The notes below the pieces were generated by a model. It was not told the origin of the DNA. It ran no database searches and saw nothing but the letters and a program-made list of their open reading frames with translations. Shown here in pieces: positions 1-7,067 of a stretch of 25,274 nucleotides of DNA. The position numbers were made by a program, and so were the translations under genes. The DNA lies in contig DAORZT010000045.1 of NCBI GenBank assembly GCA_035359995.1, positions 1-25,274 of the forward strand, written 5' to 3'. Within the stretch, counting starts at the first letter, position 1. The number at the start of each line of letters is the position of its first letter. The stretch is from JAKPCT01 sp029553165. Its GTDB lineage: Bacteria > Bacillota > UBA4882 > UBA8346.

Positions 1-603
1 TATATTACGATAATTACTGTTTTACATATCGTAATTGATGTGCTTAAATCATTATTTGAAAATAAAAATAAAGTATCGGATTTTATTGTGTTTATTGTTG
101 ATCAAGTGGTTCATCTGTTAATTATCTTTATTACCTGGCAATTTTTTGATTTGAATATCAATCAGACAGTAAGCTCTTTTTACAAATTAATTCTTACACA
201 TAAACCGGTTTTAGCAGAGATATTAACTGTTGCAAACGGTATCAAAATTTTATTAGCTGTAATTGTCTATATTTATAGCTGTTGGGGTGGAGCGATCTTC
301 ATCAAGAAACTGCTCTATCTGTTGGGAAAAGGTGAAGCTAAAGCAGGAAAGAAGATTGTTGAAGAAATTTATAATATCGGTTATCTGATTGGTATTCTTG
401 AACGGTTAATTATCATCACATTAGTAATCAATCAAGCGCTTTCAACAGTAGGTTTTATCTTTGCCGCCAAGTCAATTGCCAGATATAAAGATTTAGAAAA
501 TAAAGAATTTGCAGAGTACTATTTGGTTGGTACATTAGCGAGCACCGCATTGGCGATCTTCGGCGGGTTGTTGTTGAATTTTTTCTATCAATCATTGGTC
601 TAG
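1..603 (+). CDS. DUF3307-family membrane protein (5' end missing)
   Basis: The reading frame is open to the left edge of the window, so the start lies outside. The GTG at 40 is in frame but is probably internal: the residues encoded before it (…HIVIDVLK) resemble the conserved H-x3-D-x2-K stretch of DUF3307 proteins. That stretch is followed by the family's VDQVVH segment and several strongly hydrophobic stretches, consistent with a multi-pass membrane protein. The C-terminal half has a conserved-looking ARYKDLENKEFAEYYLVGT segment and a final hydrophobic helix. Its function is not known; the family is only loosely defined. A short gap separates it from the ferredoxin gene and no terminator was seen between them. 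Family assignment is from recognition of the motif pattern, not a search. Confidence 0.7.
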   Translation, partial: YITIITVLHIVIDVLKSLFENKNKVSDFIVFIVDQVVHLLIIFITWQFFDLNINQTVSSFYKLILTHKPVLAEILTVANGIKILLAVIVYIYSCWGGAIFIKKLLYLLGKGEAKAGKKIVEEIYNIGYLIGILERLIIITLVINQALSTVGFIFAAKSIARYKDLENKEFAEYYLVGTLASTALAIFGGLLLNFFYQSLV

Positions 604-684
604 AAAGATTCACTACCCTTGAATAATCTGGTTGAGTTGTTGAAATAATAACAACTAACTATTTAAATCAGGGGTTGATAAACG

Positions 685-873
685 ATGAAAGTAAGTGTCA
701 GTCAGGATTTATGTATCAGTTGTGGACTTTGTGTCTCAAACTGTCCTGAAGTTTTTGATTGGAATGATGAAGAAAAAGCCGAAGCGACGGTTGATGAGGT
801 GCCAGAAGATTTGGAAGACTGTGTTCAGGATTCGGCTAACAGTTGTCCGACTGAAGCGATTGAAACGGATTGA
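685..873 (+). CDS. Small ferredoxin, single [4Fe-4S] type
   Basis: A 62-residue acidic electron carrier. The N-terminal C10-x2-C13-x2-C16-x3-C20-P motif is followed by only one further CP motif, at C54, plus a lone cysteine at C46. This is the pattern of single-cluster ferredoxins such as that of Thermotoga maritima, where the cluster is held by the first three cysteines and the last one, and the other two can form a disulfide. By analogy C10, C13, C16 and C54 bind the cluster and C20/C46 could pair. The second half lacks the CxxCxxC motif of 2[4Fe-4S] ferredoxins. The ATG is preceded by a purine-rich AGGGG ribosome binding site. The protein is cytoplasmic; no dedicated redox partner gene is adjacent, so its partner cannot be inferred. 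Confidence 0.93.
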   Translation: MKVSVSQDLCISCGLCVSNCPEVFDWNDEEKAEATVDEVPEDLEDCVQDSANSCPTEAIETD

Positions 874-907
874 TTTACTTAATTAACATTTTGTCATTGT
901 TCTAGTA

Positions 908-949
908 AAAATTCCTCTCCCATATAATTGCAAAAGGGAGGGGAATTTT
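908..949 (+). terminator. 14-bp hairpin between ferredoxin and spoIVFA-like gene, covering the latter's ribosome binding site
   Basis: The arms 908-921 and 936-949 pair over all 14 positions with a single G-T wobble (916/941), around a 14-base loop. The 3' arm ends in TTTT, so it could act as a weak intrinsic terminator for the ferredoxin transcript. The GGGAGGGG ribosome binding site of the next gene (936-943) lies entirely in the 3' arm, one base before the ATG at 951. A transcript reading through would therefore hide that site. Whether it terminates, controls translation, or both is inference. Confidence 0.6.
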
Positions 950-950
950 A

Positions 951-1709
951 ATGCTTAATAACAATGAGTTGTACGTTTTTCAAGATCAGATTGCCGAAGC
1001 TGATGATTCTGAAGCAAGTGAAATGATTGAAGCTTATGAGGAAGAAGCCGGGCAATATCCTTCAAAAGTTTTGTTTCAAACGATTATATCAATATTCGTC
1101 CTCATCGGTTTAATGTTAATCTCCGGCAGTAATGTCAGGTGGATGAAGTGGGGGCGGCGCCAATTGCATCATGCAGTTAATGCATCTACTGAAAATACCT
1201 TTGGAATAATAATTAAATCCGATTTTATTAAGAATATTATAGCTACCGGTAATAATTTGATTAAGATGGAAGAGATCTCCAAACAGATGCAGGGGATCAA
1301 TACTGCTTCATATGAGGATACAGCTTTCCGGAATTGGGTTTGGCCGGTCCAAGGCAGTTTAGCAAAGCAGTTTGGTTGGCAAGTTAGTGACGGGACAAAA
1401 AGCTTCAGTTCCGGAGTTCAAATTATTGCTCCTACCGGTTCTGATGTGCATGTGGTAGCTGACGGAAGGATCGAGATGGTTTCAAGTGGCGCGGATGGTT
1501 CCTTAATAATAGTCGATCACTCTAATGGCTGGCGATCAATCTATCACAATCTGGAACAACATCAGGTCCAGGTAGGCCAGTTTGTTAAGGCAGGTGAAAT
1601 TATTGCTAAATTAGCAAAAAAAGGCTCAGCTGCTCATTCGGAACTACTCTTTGAAATCACCCGCAATGGGCAACCAATTGATCCGTTAACGGTATTGGTG
1701 AATAATTGA
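951..1709 (+). CDS. spoIVFA: SpoIVFA-like sporulation protein with degenerate M23 domain
   Basis: The 252-residue protein has an acidic N-terminal cytoplasmic region (1-38), one membrane segment (about 41-58), a linker, and a C-terminal M23/LytM-like domain (about 130-250). The fold signature is clear (WPVQG…FGW, APTGSDV, ADGRI, VGQFVKAGEII, FEI-RNGQPIDPL). All zinc-ligand positions are changed: HxGxD reads S153-S-G-V-Q157, the YxHL histidine aligns with N200, and HLHFE reads E231-L-L233-F-E. It should not be an active endopeptidase. In Bacillus subtilis, SpoIVFA is a membrane protein of this type that tethers and inhibits the protease SpoIVFB in the mother cell. Here the next gene encodes that protease, with overlapping stop and start, and the ribosomal L21 cluster lies downstream as in Bacillus. 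The assignment rests on domain degeneracy plus context. The ribosome binding site is inside a hairpin. Confidence 0.8.
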   Translation: MLNNNELYVFQDQIAEADDSEASEMIEAYEEEAGQYPSKVLFQTIISIFVLIGLMLISGSNVRWMKWGRRQLHHAVNASTENTFGIIIKSDFIKNIIATGNNLIKMEEISKQMQGINTASYEDTAFRNWVWPVQGSLAKQFGWQVSDGTKSFSSGVQIIAPTGSDVHVVADGRIEMVSSGADGSLIIVDHSNGWRSIYHNLEQHQVQVGQFVKAGEIIAKLAKKGSAAHSELLFEITRNGQPIDPLTVLVNN

Positions 1710-2602
1710 TGAGTAAAATCAGCATCAGAATAGGAATAGCGTTCGTTGTTTCAACGTTATTAATATTGCTCCAGGGTGAAAATTTGATCGGGTTGAGTAT
1801 GTTGTTCGGGGCTTTATTGATTCATGAGGTTTCGCATATACTAACAGCAGATCTGTTTGACTATCAAGCGTCCGAACTAAGATTGACTTTCTTTGGAGGA
1901 CGGATTGCGCTTGATTCCTTGTTTGAGATTGATCCCCAAGCCGAGTTGTTGATTGCCGTCAGTGGCCCATTGATCAATTGGTTGATGGTGATTGGGGTTT
2001 TCTATTTACGACTTTTAGGTTTCAACAATCTCTATCTGGATTGCTGGCAAAATTACAATCTGCTAATTGGTGCAGTTAATCTGATCCCGGCGCTTCCACT
2101 GGATGGCGGGAGAATAATCCATGCGATACTCAATCAGTTTTTGGGTGTGGAGAAGTCGTTCCAAAGGATGAAACATCTTTCCCTCTTTGTAGCTTTATGT
2201 CTATTGGGTTTTGGCTTAGTGAAAATTTTCAGGCAGGCCGGAGGAGCGCTCTATCTCCTGACTGCCGGGTTGATCATCTATAATATTTTTCAAATTCACC
2301 CGCCGCATTTAGAGCTACTGTGGAAACAGCAACAGCGTAAACTCAATCTGCTTGAAGATAAAGGCAGCTTAAAATTGAAACCGGTATTGGTGAGGCCGGA
2401 GGCTTCGATCTGGGAAGTGCTTAAAAAATATGGTTCCAATGAGTATTTGCTTTTTTTTATTTCCAATCGGAGATCGGGTTTAACAATTGTTAAAGAGGAT
2501 TTGGCCTGGGATTCCCTGATTAATAAGGGCTTTAAAGCGACTTTCAGGGAAACGCTGAATCAACAAAGTAAAAGTGTTAGCTTGCAGAAAACTGGAAGAT
2601 GA
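1709..2602 (+). CDS. spoIVFB: SpoIVFB-type M50 intramembrane metalloprotease
   Basis: This is a membrane-embedded site-2 protease. In Bacillus, SpoIVFB cleaves pro-sigma-K in the mother-cell compartment. Numbered from the ATG at 1709, the zinc motif HEVSH is at residues 39-43, and the third ligand is D132 in the N-x2-P-x2-P-L-D-G-G-R motif. This is nearly the same spacing as in B. subtilis SpoIVFB. Hydrophobic helices cover most of residues 5-195. The region after about residue 215 is soluble and may be a reduced CBS-like segment (V-R-P-E-A-S-I-W-E-V-L), as in the ATP-sensing tail of SpoIVFB. The start was chosen as ATG 1709, overlapping the upstream TGA, rather than TTG 1706 one codon earlier; the coupling suggests translation linked to spoIVFA. 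The substrate sigma factor is not in this window. Confidence 0.88.
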   Translation: MSKISIRIGIAFVVSTLLILLQGENLIGLSMLFGALLIHEVSHILTADLFDYQASELRLTFFGGRIALDSLFEIDPQAELLIAVSGPLINWLMVIGVFYLRLLGFNNLYLDCWQNYNLLIGAVNLIPALPLDGGRIIHAILNQFLGVEKSFQRMKHLSLFVALCLLGFGLVKIFRQAGGALYLLTAGLIIYNIFQIHPPHLELLWKQQQRKLNLLEDKGSLKLKPVLVRPEASIWEVLKKYGSNEYLLFFISNRRSGLTIVKEDLAWDSLINKGFKATFRETLNQQSKSVSLQKTGR

Positions 2603-2649
2603 TGTAGAATTAATTTTGTTTTACCATTAGTTATCAGTTGATTTTGATC

Positions 2650-2675
2650 ACTTTGAAATCAAAGTTTAATTTTTA
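2650..2675 (+). other. Short hairpin with T-rich tail after spoIVFB
   Basis: The arms 2650-2655 and 2660-2665 (ACTTTG/CAAAGT) pair around AAAT and are followed by a T-rich tract. It could be a weak terminator or attenuator before the radical SAM gene. The stem is only six AT-rich pairs, so this is a tentative call. Confidence 0.25.
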
Positions 2676-2689
2676 GAAGGAGAATACAA

Positions 2690-4537
2690 TTGACTGACTG
2701 GCAGAAAGTAGAAAGCCGCCTTGGAAGAGTTGCTAAGCCAACGCGCTATATTGGTGGTGAATATAATACTCAAGTTAAGGATTGGTCTCAGACCGATCTT
2801 AAAGTAGCCTTGGCATTTCCCGACGTCTATGAGATTGGTTTGTCACATTTGGGTTTACGGATCCTGTATGAATTGATTAACGAACAACCAACGATGTTAG
2901 CAGAACGGGTTTATGCTCCGTGGTTCGATCTTCAACAATTATTGCAAGAGGTTGATTATCCGCTTTATGCGTTGGAAAGTAAACGCGGACTGGCCGAATT
3001 TGATGTCGTGGGATTTTCGCTGCAGTATGAGATGAGTTATACCAATATTCTGACAATGCTTAGTTTAGCCAAGATTCCACTGTTAGCCTCCGAGCGGACC
3101 GAAGCTGACCCATTGATTATTGCCGGCGGACCTTGTACCTATAATCCTGAACCATTGGTTGATTTCTTCGACTTCTTCCTGCTTGGCGAAGGTGAAGAAT
3201 TGCTGCTTGAAGTCTTAAAAATTGTACAAGCCTGGAAAGGGCAAAAGGGTTCCAAGGCCGAGTTGTTGCAACAATTGGCAGCGGTTCCGGGTGTCTATAT
3301 TCCTAGCTATTTTGAGGTGGAATATTATGCTGAAGGTACCATCAAAGCGATTAAACCGTTAGCAGAACATTATCCGGTTCGTGCGGTTGTCAGAGATTTT
3401 GATAAAACCTTTATTCCACGTAAATGGATCGTCCCTTTTATGGATATTGTCCATGATCGGATTGCTTATGAAATTCAGCGTGGTTGCACTAAGGGCTGTC
3501 GTTTTTGTCAGGCTGGGATGATCTATCGTCCGGTCCGGGAACGCGATCCCAAAACCATTATGGACAATTTGAAAAAGATGGTTGAAGATACGGGCTATGA
3601 AGAATTATCGTTAACATCATTAAGCAGTGCCGATTACAGTAAGATTGAGGATTTAATTACCGAAGCCTGTGGTTGTTTCACTCCAAAGCAGGTAAATGTT
3701 TCGCTTCCTTCATTGAGAATCGATTCATTTTCAGTCGATTTAGCGGCGAAGTTTCAGAGTAATCGTAAGGGGAGTTTAACTTTTGCCCCGGAAGCAGGGA
3801 CTGACCGGTTACGGTGTGTGATCAATAAGGGGGTTACGGAGTCGGATTTGATCAATGCGGCTCATGCTGCTTTTAAAGCCGGTTGGCAAAAACTAAAGCT
3901 TTATTTTATGATCGGATTGCCGACTGAAACAGAAGCCGACCTTGAGGGCATTGTTAAAATGTGTAAGGAAGTCGAACGAATTGGTAAGACATATTATCCG
4001 AAAGGAAATGCTTTACGAATAACGGTGAGTATTTCCACTTTTGTCCCTAAAGCCCATACCCCATTCCAATGGGAACGGCAGATTTCGATTGCAGAAACCT
4101 TAGCCAAACAACAATATTTAAAAGAAAACCTGCGGGGGCGTCACCTTGAATTAAACTGGCATGATTCCAAAGTCAGTCGTATGGAAGGTGTTTTTGCCCG
4201 TGGCGACCGGCGTCTGGGTAAGGTTATCTTAAAAGCATGGCAGCAAGGAGCCCAGTTTGATAGTTGGAGTGACTATTTTAATTACCAATTATGGGTGGAT
4301 GTTTTTCAGGAGAGTGGGGTAGACCTTGATTTCTATTCCAGGGAACGGTCTTATGAAGAGGTATTGCCTTGGGAACATATAAATGCCGGGATCAGCAAAC
4401 AGTTTTTAATTGCCGAGAATGAACGGGCCCGAAAAGCCGAATTAACTAAAGATTGCAGTCAGGGTTATTGTCCGAATTGCGGAGTTTGTGGTGAATTGAA
4501 AGTAAGAACAAAAATAGTAGGTGATCGTAATGCCTGA
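2690..4537 (+). CDS. TIGR03960-family radical SAM protein with B12-binding-like N-terminal domain
   Basis: The 615-residue protein has the three-cysteine radical SAM motif C266-x3-C270-x2-C273 in the context QRGCTKGCRFCQAG, so it should bind a [4Fe-4S] cluster and S-adenosylmethionine. Residues about 45-250 resemble the B12-binding-like fold of the family (AFPDVYEIGLSHLG, GFSLQYEMSYTNIL, IAGGPCTYNPEPL, LGEGEE). The radical SAM barrel follows, to about 480. Near the C-terminus C-x5-C-P-x-C-x2-C forms a second cysteine cluster that may bind metal. It starts with TTG, seven bases after a strong AGAAGGAG site. The following DUF2344 gene overlaps its end, as is usual for this family in Firmicutes. 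No biochemical function is established for the pair that I can name; the neighbourhood (RNase G, ribosomal proteins) suggests RNA or ribosome modification, but this is inference. Confidence 0.9.
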   Translation: MTDWQKVESRLGRVAKPTRYIGGEYNTQVKDWSQTDLKVALAFPDVYEIGLSHLGLRILYELINEQPTMLAERVYAPWFDLQQLLQEVDYPLYALESKRGLAEFDVVGFSLQYEMSYTNILTMLSLAKIPLLASERTEADPLIIAGGPCTYNPEPLVDFFDFFLLGEGEELLLEVLKIVQAWKGQKGSKAELLQQLAAVPGVYIPSYFEVEYYAEGTIKAIKPLAEHYPVRAVVRDFDKTFIPRKWIVPFMDIVHDRIAYEIQRGCTKGCRFCQAGMIYRPVRERDPKTIMDNLKKMVEDTGYEELSLTSLSSADYSKIEDLITEACGCFTPKQVNVSLPSLRIDSFSVDLAAKFQSNRKGSLTFAPEAGTDRLRCVINKGVTESDLINAAHAAFKAGWQKLKLYFMIGLPTETEADLEGIVKMCKEVERIGKTYYPKGNALRITVSISTFVPKAHTPFQWERQISIAETLAKQQYLKENLRGRHLELNWHDSKVSRMEGVFARGDRRLGKVILKAWQQGAQFDSWSDYFNYQLWVDVFQESGVDLDFYSRERSYEEVLPWEHINAGISKQFLIAENERARKAELTKDCSQGYCPNCGVCGELKVRTKIVGDRNA

Positions 4538-5210
4538 TTATCGGATTCGTTTTGTAAAAGGCAATGAGTTGAAGTATTTATCTCACTTGGAGTTAATTCG
4601 GGCAATTGAACGCGCTTTACGAAGAGGTAATCTGCCGTTGGCATTTTCGGAGGGTTTTCATCCCCATGCGAAGTTGAGTTTTGGCCCGGCATTAGCTGTA
4701 GGAATTTCGAGTCAGGATGAATATTTTGATCTGCAGTTGACTGAAGACTGGAACCAGGAAAAGGTAGTCAGCGTTTTAAATAGTACGTTACCTCGTGGAA
4801 TTGCGGTTGTCGAGGGTCGTAAATGCAGTCAGAAAGTGAAACCCCTTAATGCGATCATCAATCGAGCAGCTTATTTGGTGGAGTTATTTGTCCCTGCCGA
4901 AGATCGCAATTTAGTTATTGAAGAATTAACGAGTATTGTCAACAGGAAAGAAGTAATTGTGACCCGCACCAATAAAAATGGTCAAAAACAGGTCAATATT
5001 CGTCAATTGTTGCATAATTTAAAGATAGAAATAATTTCTGAGGACATTATTCAACTCGAATTAATAGGCAAAATTGGTAATGACGGCAATTTTCGTCCCG
5101 AAGAAATCGTTAATTTACTGCCAAGAACAGTTGAGATAATCAATCTAATTCGGACCGGATTATGGTATGAGGAGCAAGAACAAATTATTAGACCGTTGGA
5201 TTTATGTTGA
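4530..5210 (+). CDS. DUF2344 / TIGR03936 radical SAM-associated protein
   Basis: This 226-residue soluble protein begins PDYRIRFVKGNELKYLSHLE, the typical opening of the DUF2344 family. It continues with the conserved region around GNLPLAFSEGFHPHAKLSFGPALAVGISS. Family members are encoded next to, or fused with, TIGR03960 radical SAM proteins and are presumed to be their partners. The exact function is unknown. ATG 4530 is preferred over the in-frame GTG at 4521: AGGTGAT at 4519-4525 sits four bases before the ATG and would itself be overlapped by the GTG. The gene overlaps the end of the radical SAM gene by eight bases, so translation is probably coupled. The ribonuclease gene follows after 17 bases. 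Confidence 0.9.
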   Translation: MPDYRIRFVKGNELKYLSHLELIRAIERALRRGNLPLAFSEGFHPHAKLSFGPALAVGISSQDEYFDLQLTEDWNQEKVVSVLNSTLPRGIAVVEGRKCSQKVKPLNAIINRAAYLVELFVPAEDRNLVIEELTSIVNRKEVIVTRTNKNGQKQVNIRQLLHNLKIEIISEDIIQLELIGKIGNDGNFRPEEIVNLLPRTVEIINLIRTGLWYEEQEQIIRPLDLC

Positions 5211-5227
5211 AGACCGGAGGATGAATA

Positions 5228-6919
5228 ATGGTCAAACAAATCCTGATTAATATCGGAATTAACGAAACCAGAGTGGCCATTTTAGAGGATGATGAACTGG
5301 TTGAGTTTGCGGTAGAGTATCCTGATGAACAGCGGCGCGCCGGTAATATTTATCGGGGAAAAGTTGAAAATGTGCTGCCTGGAATGCAAGCTGCGTTTAT
5401 TAATATTGGGGAAGAGAAAAATGCATTTATCTATATTGATGATGTACTTCCTAAAGATACCGAAAGTGAGTCTTCAGAACACCCTAAAAATGTCTCAATA
5501 ACCGATCTGCTTCATGAAGGCGAGGAACTGATTGTCCAAATGATTAAAGAGCCGATTGGGACGAAAGGGGCACGGGTTGTAACCCAGATCACGATTCCCG
5601 GTCGTTATTTAGTTTTAATTCCGACCGTAGATTATATAGGAATTTCCCGTAAAATTCAGAATGAGGCAGAGCGGGAACGGTTAAAAGAGATCGTCTCCAA
5701 ATTTAAGTCGGCCGGTGTTGGCTTGATTGTCCGGACGGTGGCGGAGGATGTTGATGCTTCCGAATTACAGAATGATTATGAGTTTTTGATCAGTGTTTGG
5801 AAGAAGATCCTTAAAAAAGCCAAGAAAGGCCCTTGTCCTTCCTTATTATACCGGGATCATGATCTGCTTTATCGTATCCTGCGTGATTATCTAAGCAAAG
5901 ATGTTACGAGTATCCTAATTGATGACTCCGAGGCCTATTATAAAGCTTTGGAATTGGTTAAGAGTCTGGCTCCTTCCTTCAAAAACCGGGTCCAATTCTA
6001 TCAGGGTGAACAACCGTTATTCGAAGTTTATAATGTTGAAAATCAGTTGGCCAAAGCCTTAAAACGAAAGGTTTGGCTGGAATGCGGTGCTTATCTGATC
6101 TTTGACCAGACCGAAGCGTTAACGGTAATCGATGTCAATACCGGTAAATTCACCGGTACGACCAGTCTTGAAGATACGGTATTTCAGACCAACCTGATGG
6201 CCGCAACCGAGATTGCCAGACAGATCCGGTTACGCAATCTGGCGGGAATCATTGTAATTGATTTTATCGATATGATCTCGGATGAAGAGCGGGCGAAGGT
6301 CATTGAAAGGTTGGAAGAAGAATTTAAGCGGGATAAAATTAAAGTCAATATCTTAGGTTTTACTTCTTTAGGTTTACTGGAGTTAACCCGTAAAAAAGTA
6401 CGCCAAAGCCTCCGTGAGATTTTACAAACTGAGTGTGAGCATTGTGACGGTACCGGTTATGTTTCTTCACTTGATTACTTAGCTCATCGGGCATTGCGGG
6501 CGATCCAACAGTTGGCGCGGAACATATCTGATGAGTCAATCTTACTGGCAGTTAATCCGCAGATCGCTTCCTTACTGATCGGACCAAGCGGTGCCAATCT
6601 TGAGAAGATTGAAAACAATTTAAATAAAACGCTCTTTATTAAAGGCCAGGAAAATTTAGACCTCTACCAGACCAGACTGTTGGCAAGTGGTACCAAAAAA
6701 GAGATTGAAGCATTAGCATTACCGGTCCGTGAAGGTCAGGAGCTGGAACTGAAGGTATCCGAAGCACACATTGCCAATTCCGGAGATGGTATTGCCCGGA
6801 TTGAAGGTTATGTGGTTGATGTTGAGGGTGGCGCATTATTGGTTGGGAAGACTATCAAAGTTTTAATAACCAAAACATTTAAGACTTATGCTAAAGCCCG
6901 AATTGTTACTGCAGTTTAA
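5228..6919 (+). CDS. rng: RNase E/G-family endoribonuclease with C-terminal TRAM-like domain
   Basis: The 563-residue single-strand-specific endoribonuclease acts in rRNA maturation and mRNA decay in this family. An S1-like RNA-binding domain lies at about 35-125 (GNIYRGKVENVLPGMQAAFINIG). The catalytic DNase-I-like region holds D302 in VIDVNTGKF and D345 in VIDFIDM, matching D303 and D346 of E. coli RNase E. C403-x2-C406 (ECEHCDGTG) matches the zinc-link cysteines that join subunits. The E. coli RNase E C-terminal scaffold is absent. Instead, residues about 500-563 (ELELKVSEAHIANSGDGIARIEGYV, then VGKTIKVLITKTFKTYAKARIV) look like a TRAM RNA-binding domain. The gene directly precedes the L21 operon, as in many Firmicutes, and has AGGAGG-like sequence before the ATG. 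Confidence 0.93.
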   Translation: MVKQILINIGINETRVAILEDDELVEFAVEYPDEQRRAGNIYRGKVENVLPGMQAAFINIGEEKNAFIYIDDVLPKDTESESSEHPKNVSITDLLHEGEELIVQMIKEPIGTKGARVVTQITIPGRYLVLIPTVDYIGISRKIQNEAERERLKEIVSKFKSAGVGLIVRTVAEDVDASELQNDYEFLISVWKKILKKAKKGPCPSLLYRDHDLLYRILRDYLSKDVTSILIDDSEAYYKALELVKSLAPSFKNRVQFYQGEQPLFEVYNVENQLAKALKRKVWLECGAYLIFDQTEALTVIDVNTGKFTGTTSLEDTVFQTNLMAATEIARQIRLRNLAGIIVIDFIDMISDEERAKVIERLEEEFKRDKIKVNILGFTSLGLLELTRKKVRQSLREILQTECEHCDGTGYVSSLDYLAHRALRAIQQLARNISDESILLAVNPQIASLLIGPSGANLEKIENNLNKTLFIKGQENLDLYQTRLLASGTKKEIEALALPVREGQELELKVSEAHIANSGDGIARIEGYVVDVEGGALLVGKTIKVLITKTFKTYAKARIVTAV

Positions 6920-6934
6920 ATTCTGTTTTTCTAG

Positions 6935-6963
6935 TTGACTTCTTAAGAGCAAAGTGCTATTAT
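6935..6963 (+). promoter_or_regulatory. Sigma-A promoter for rplU-prp-rpmA
   Basis: TTGACT at 6935-6940 and TATTAT at 6958-6963 are separated by exactly 17 bases. This places transcription start near 6970, at the beginning of the structured leader of rplU and just after the rng stop codon. Confidence 0.8.
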
Positions 6964-6969
6964 ATCACA

Positions 6970-7058
6970 TGTGGGTTTTTACCCCATTGTAACCGCTCGA
7001 AGAGGTTTTAAAACACGGTTAAGTGTACCTAATTCGGCGAGTCTGAAGCGGGGAGGTG
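6970..7058 (+). promoter_or_regulatory. L21 ribosomal protein leader RNA
   Basis: The roughly 100-base untranslated leader of rplU has the hallmarks I associate with the Firmicutes L21 leader: AACCGCTC near the 5' side, a small ACAC…GTGT hairpin (about 7013-7025), and GGCGAGTCTGA shortly before the ribosome binding site. CCGCT at 6993-6997 can pair with AGCGG at 7047-7051, next to the GGGAGGTG site (7051-7058). That fits autogenous repression of translation by L21 or another product of the operon. A further small hairpin, GGGT/ACCC, lies at 6973-6984. The family call is from remembered consensus and was not checked by a covariance model. Confidence 0.65.
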
Positions 7059-7067
7059 TATTTAATA

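Noticed and set aside
600..684. GTTGTT…AACAAC repeat (about 634-653) as a terminator or operator
   Set aside because: The arms are only six bases, AT-rich, and no T tract follows; it is probably chance.
695..886. Second plus-strand frame overlapping the ferredoxin gene
   Set aside because: It overlaps a perfectly typical ferredoxin, has no ribosome binding site of its own and encodes no recognisable protein.
1706..1708. TTG start for the SpoIVFB gene
   Set aside because: It lies one codon before an ATG that overlaps the upstream stop; the ATG is the simpler start.
951..1709. Active M23 endopeptidase (cell-wall hydrolase)
   Set aside because: All zinc-ligand positions are substituted and the gene is coupled to a SpoIVFB-type protease, so a non-catalytic SpoIVFA role fits better.
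4521..4523. GTG start for the DUF2344 gene
   Set aside because: It overlaps the AGGTGAT site that serves the ATG at 4530, and the family normally begins near that ATG.
7056..7058. GTG start for rplU
   Set aside because: It is part of the GGGAGGTG ribosome binding site, and L21 proteins begin MYAVI as at 7068.
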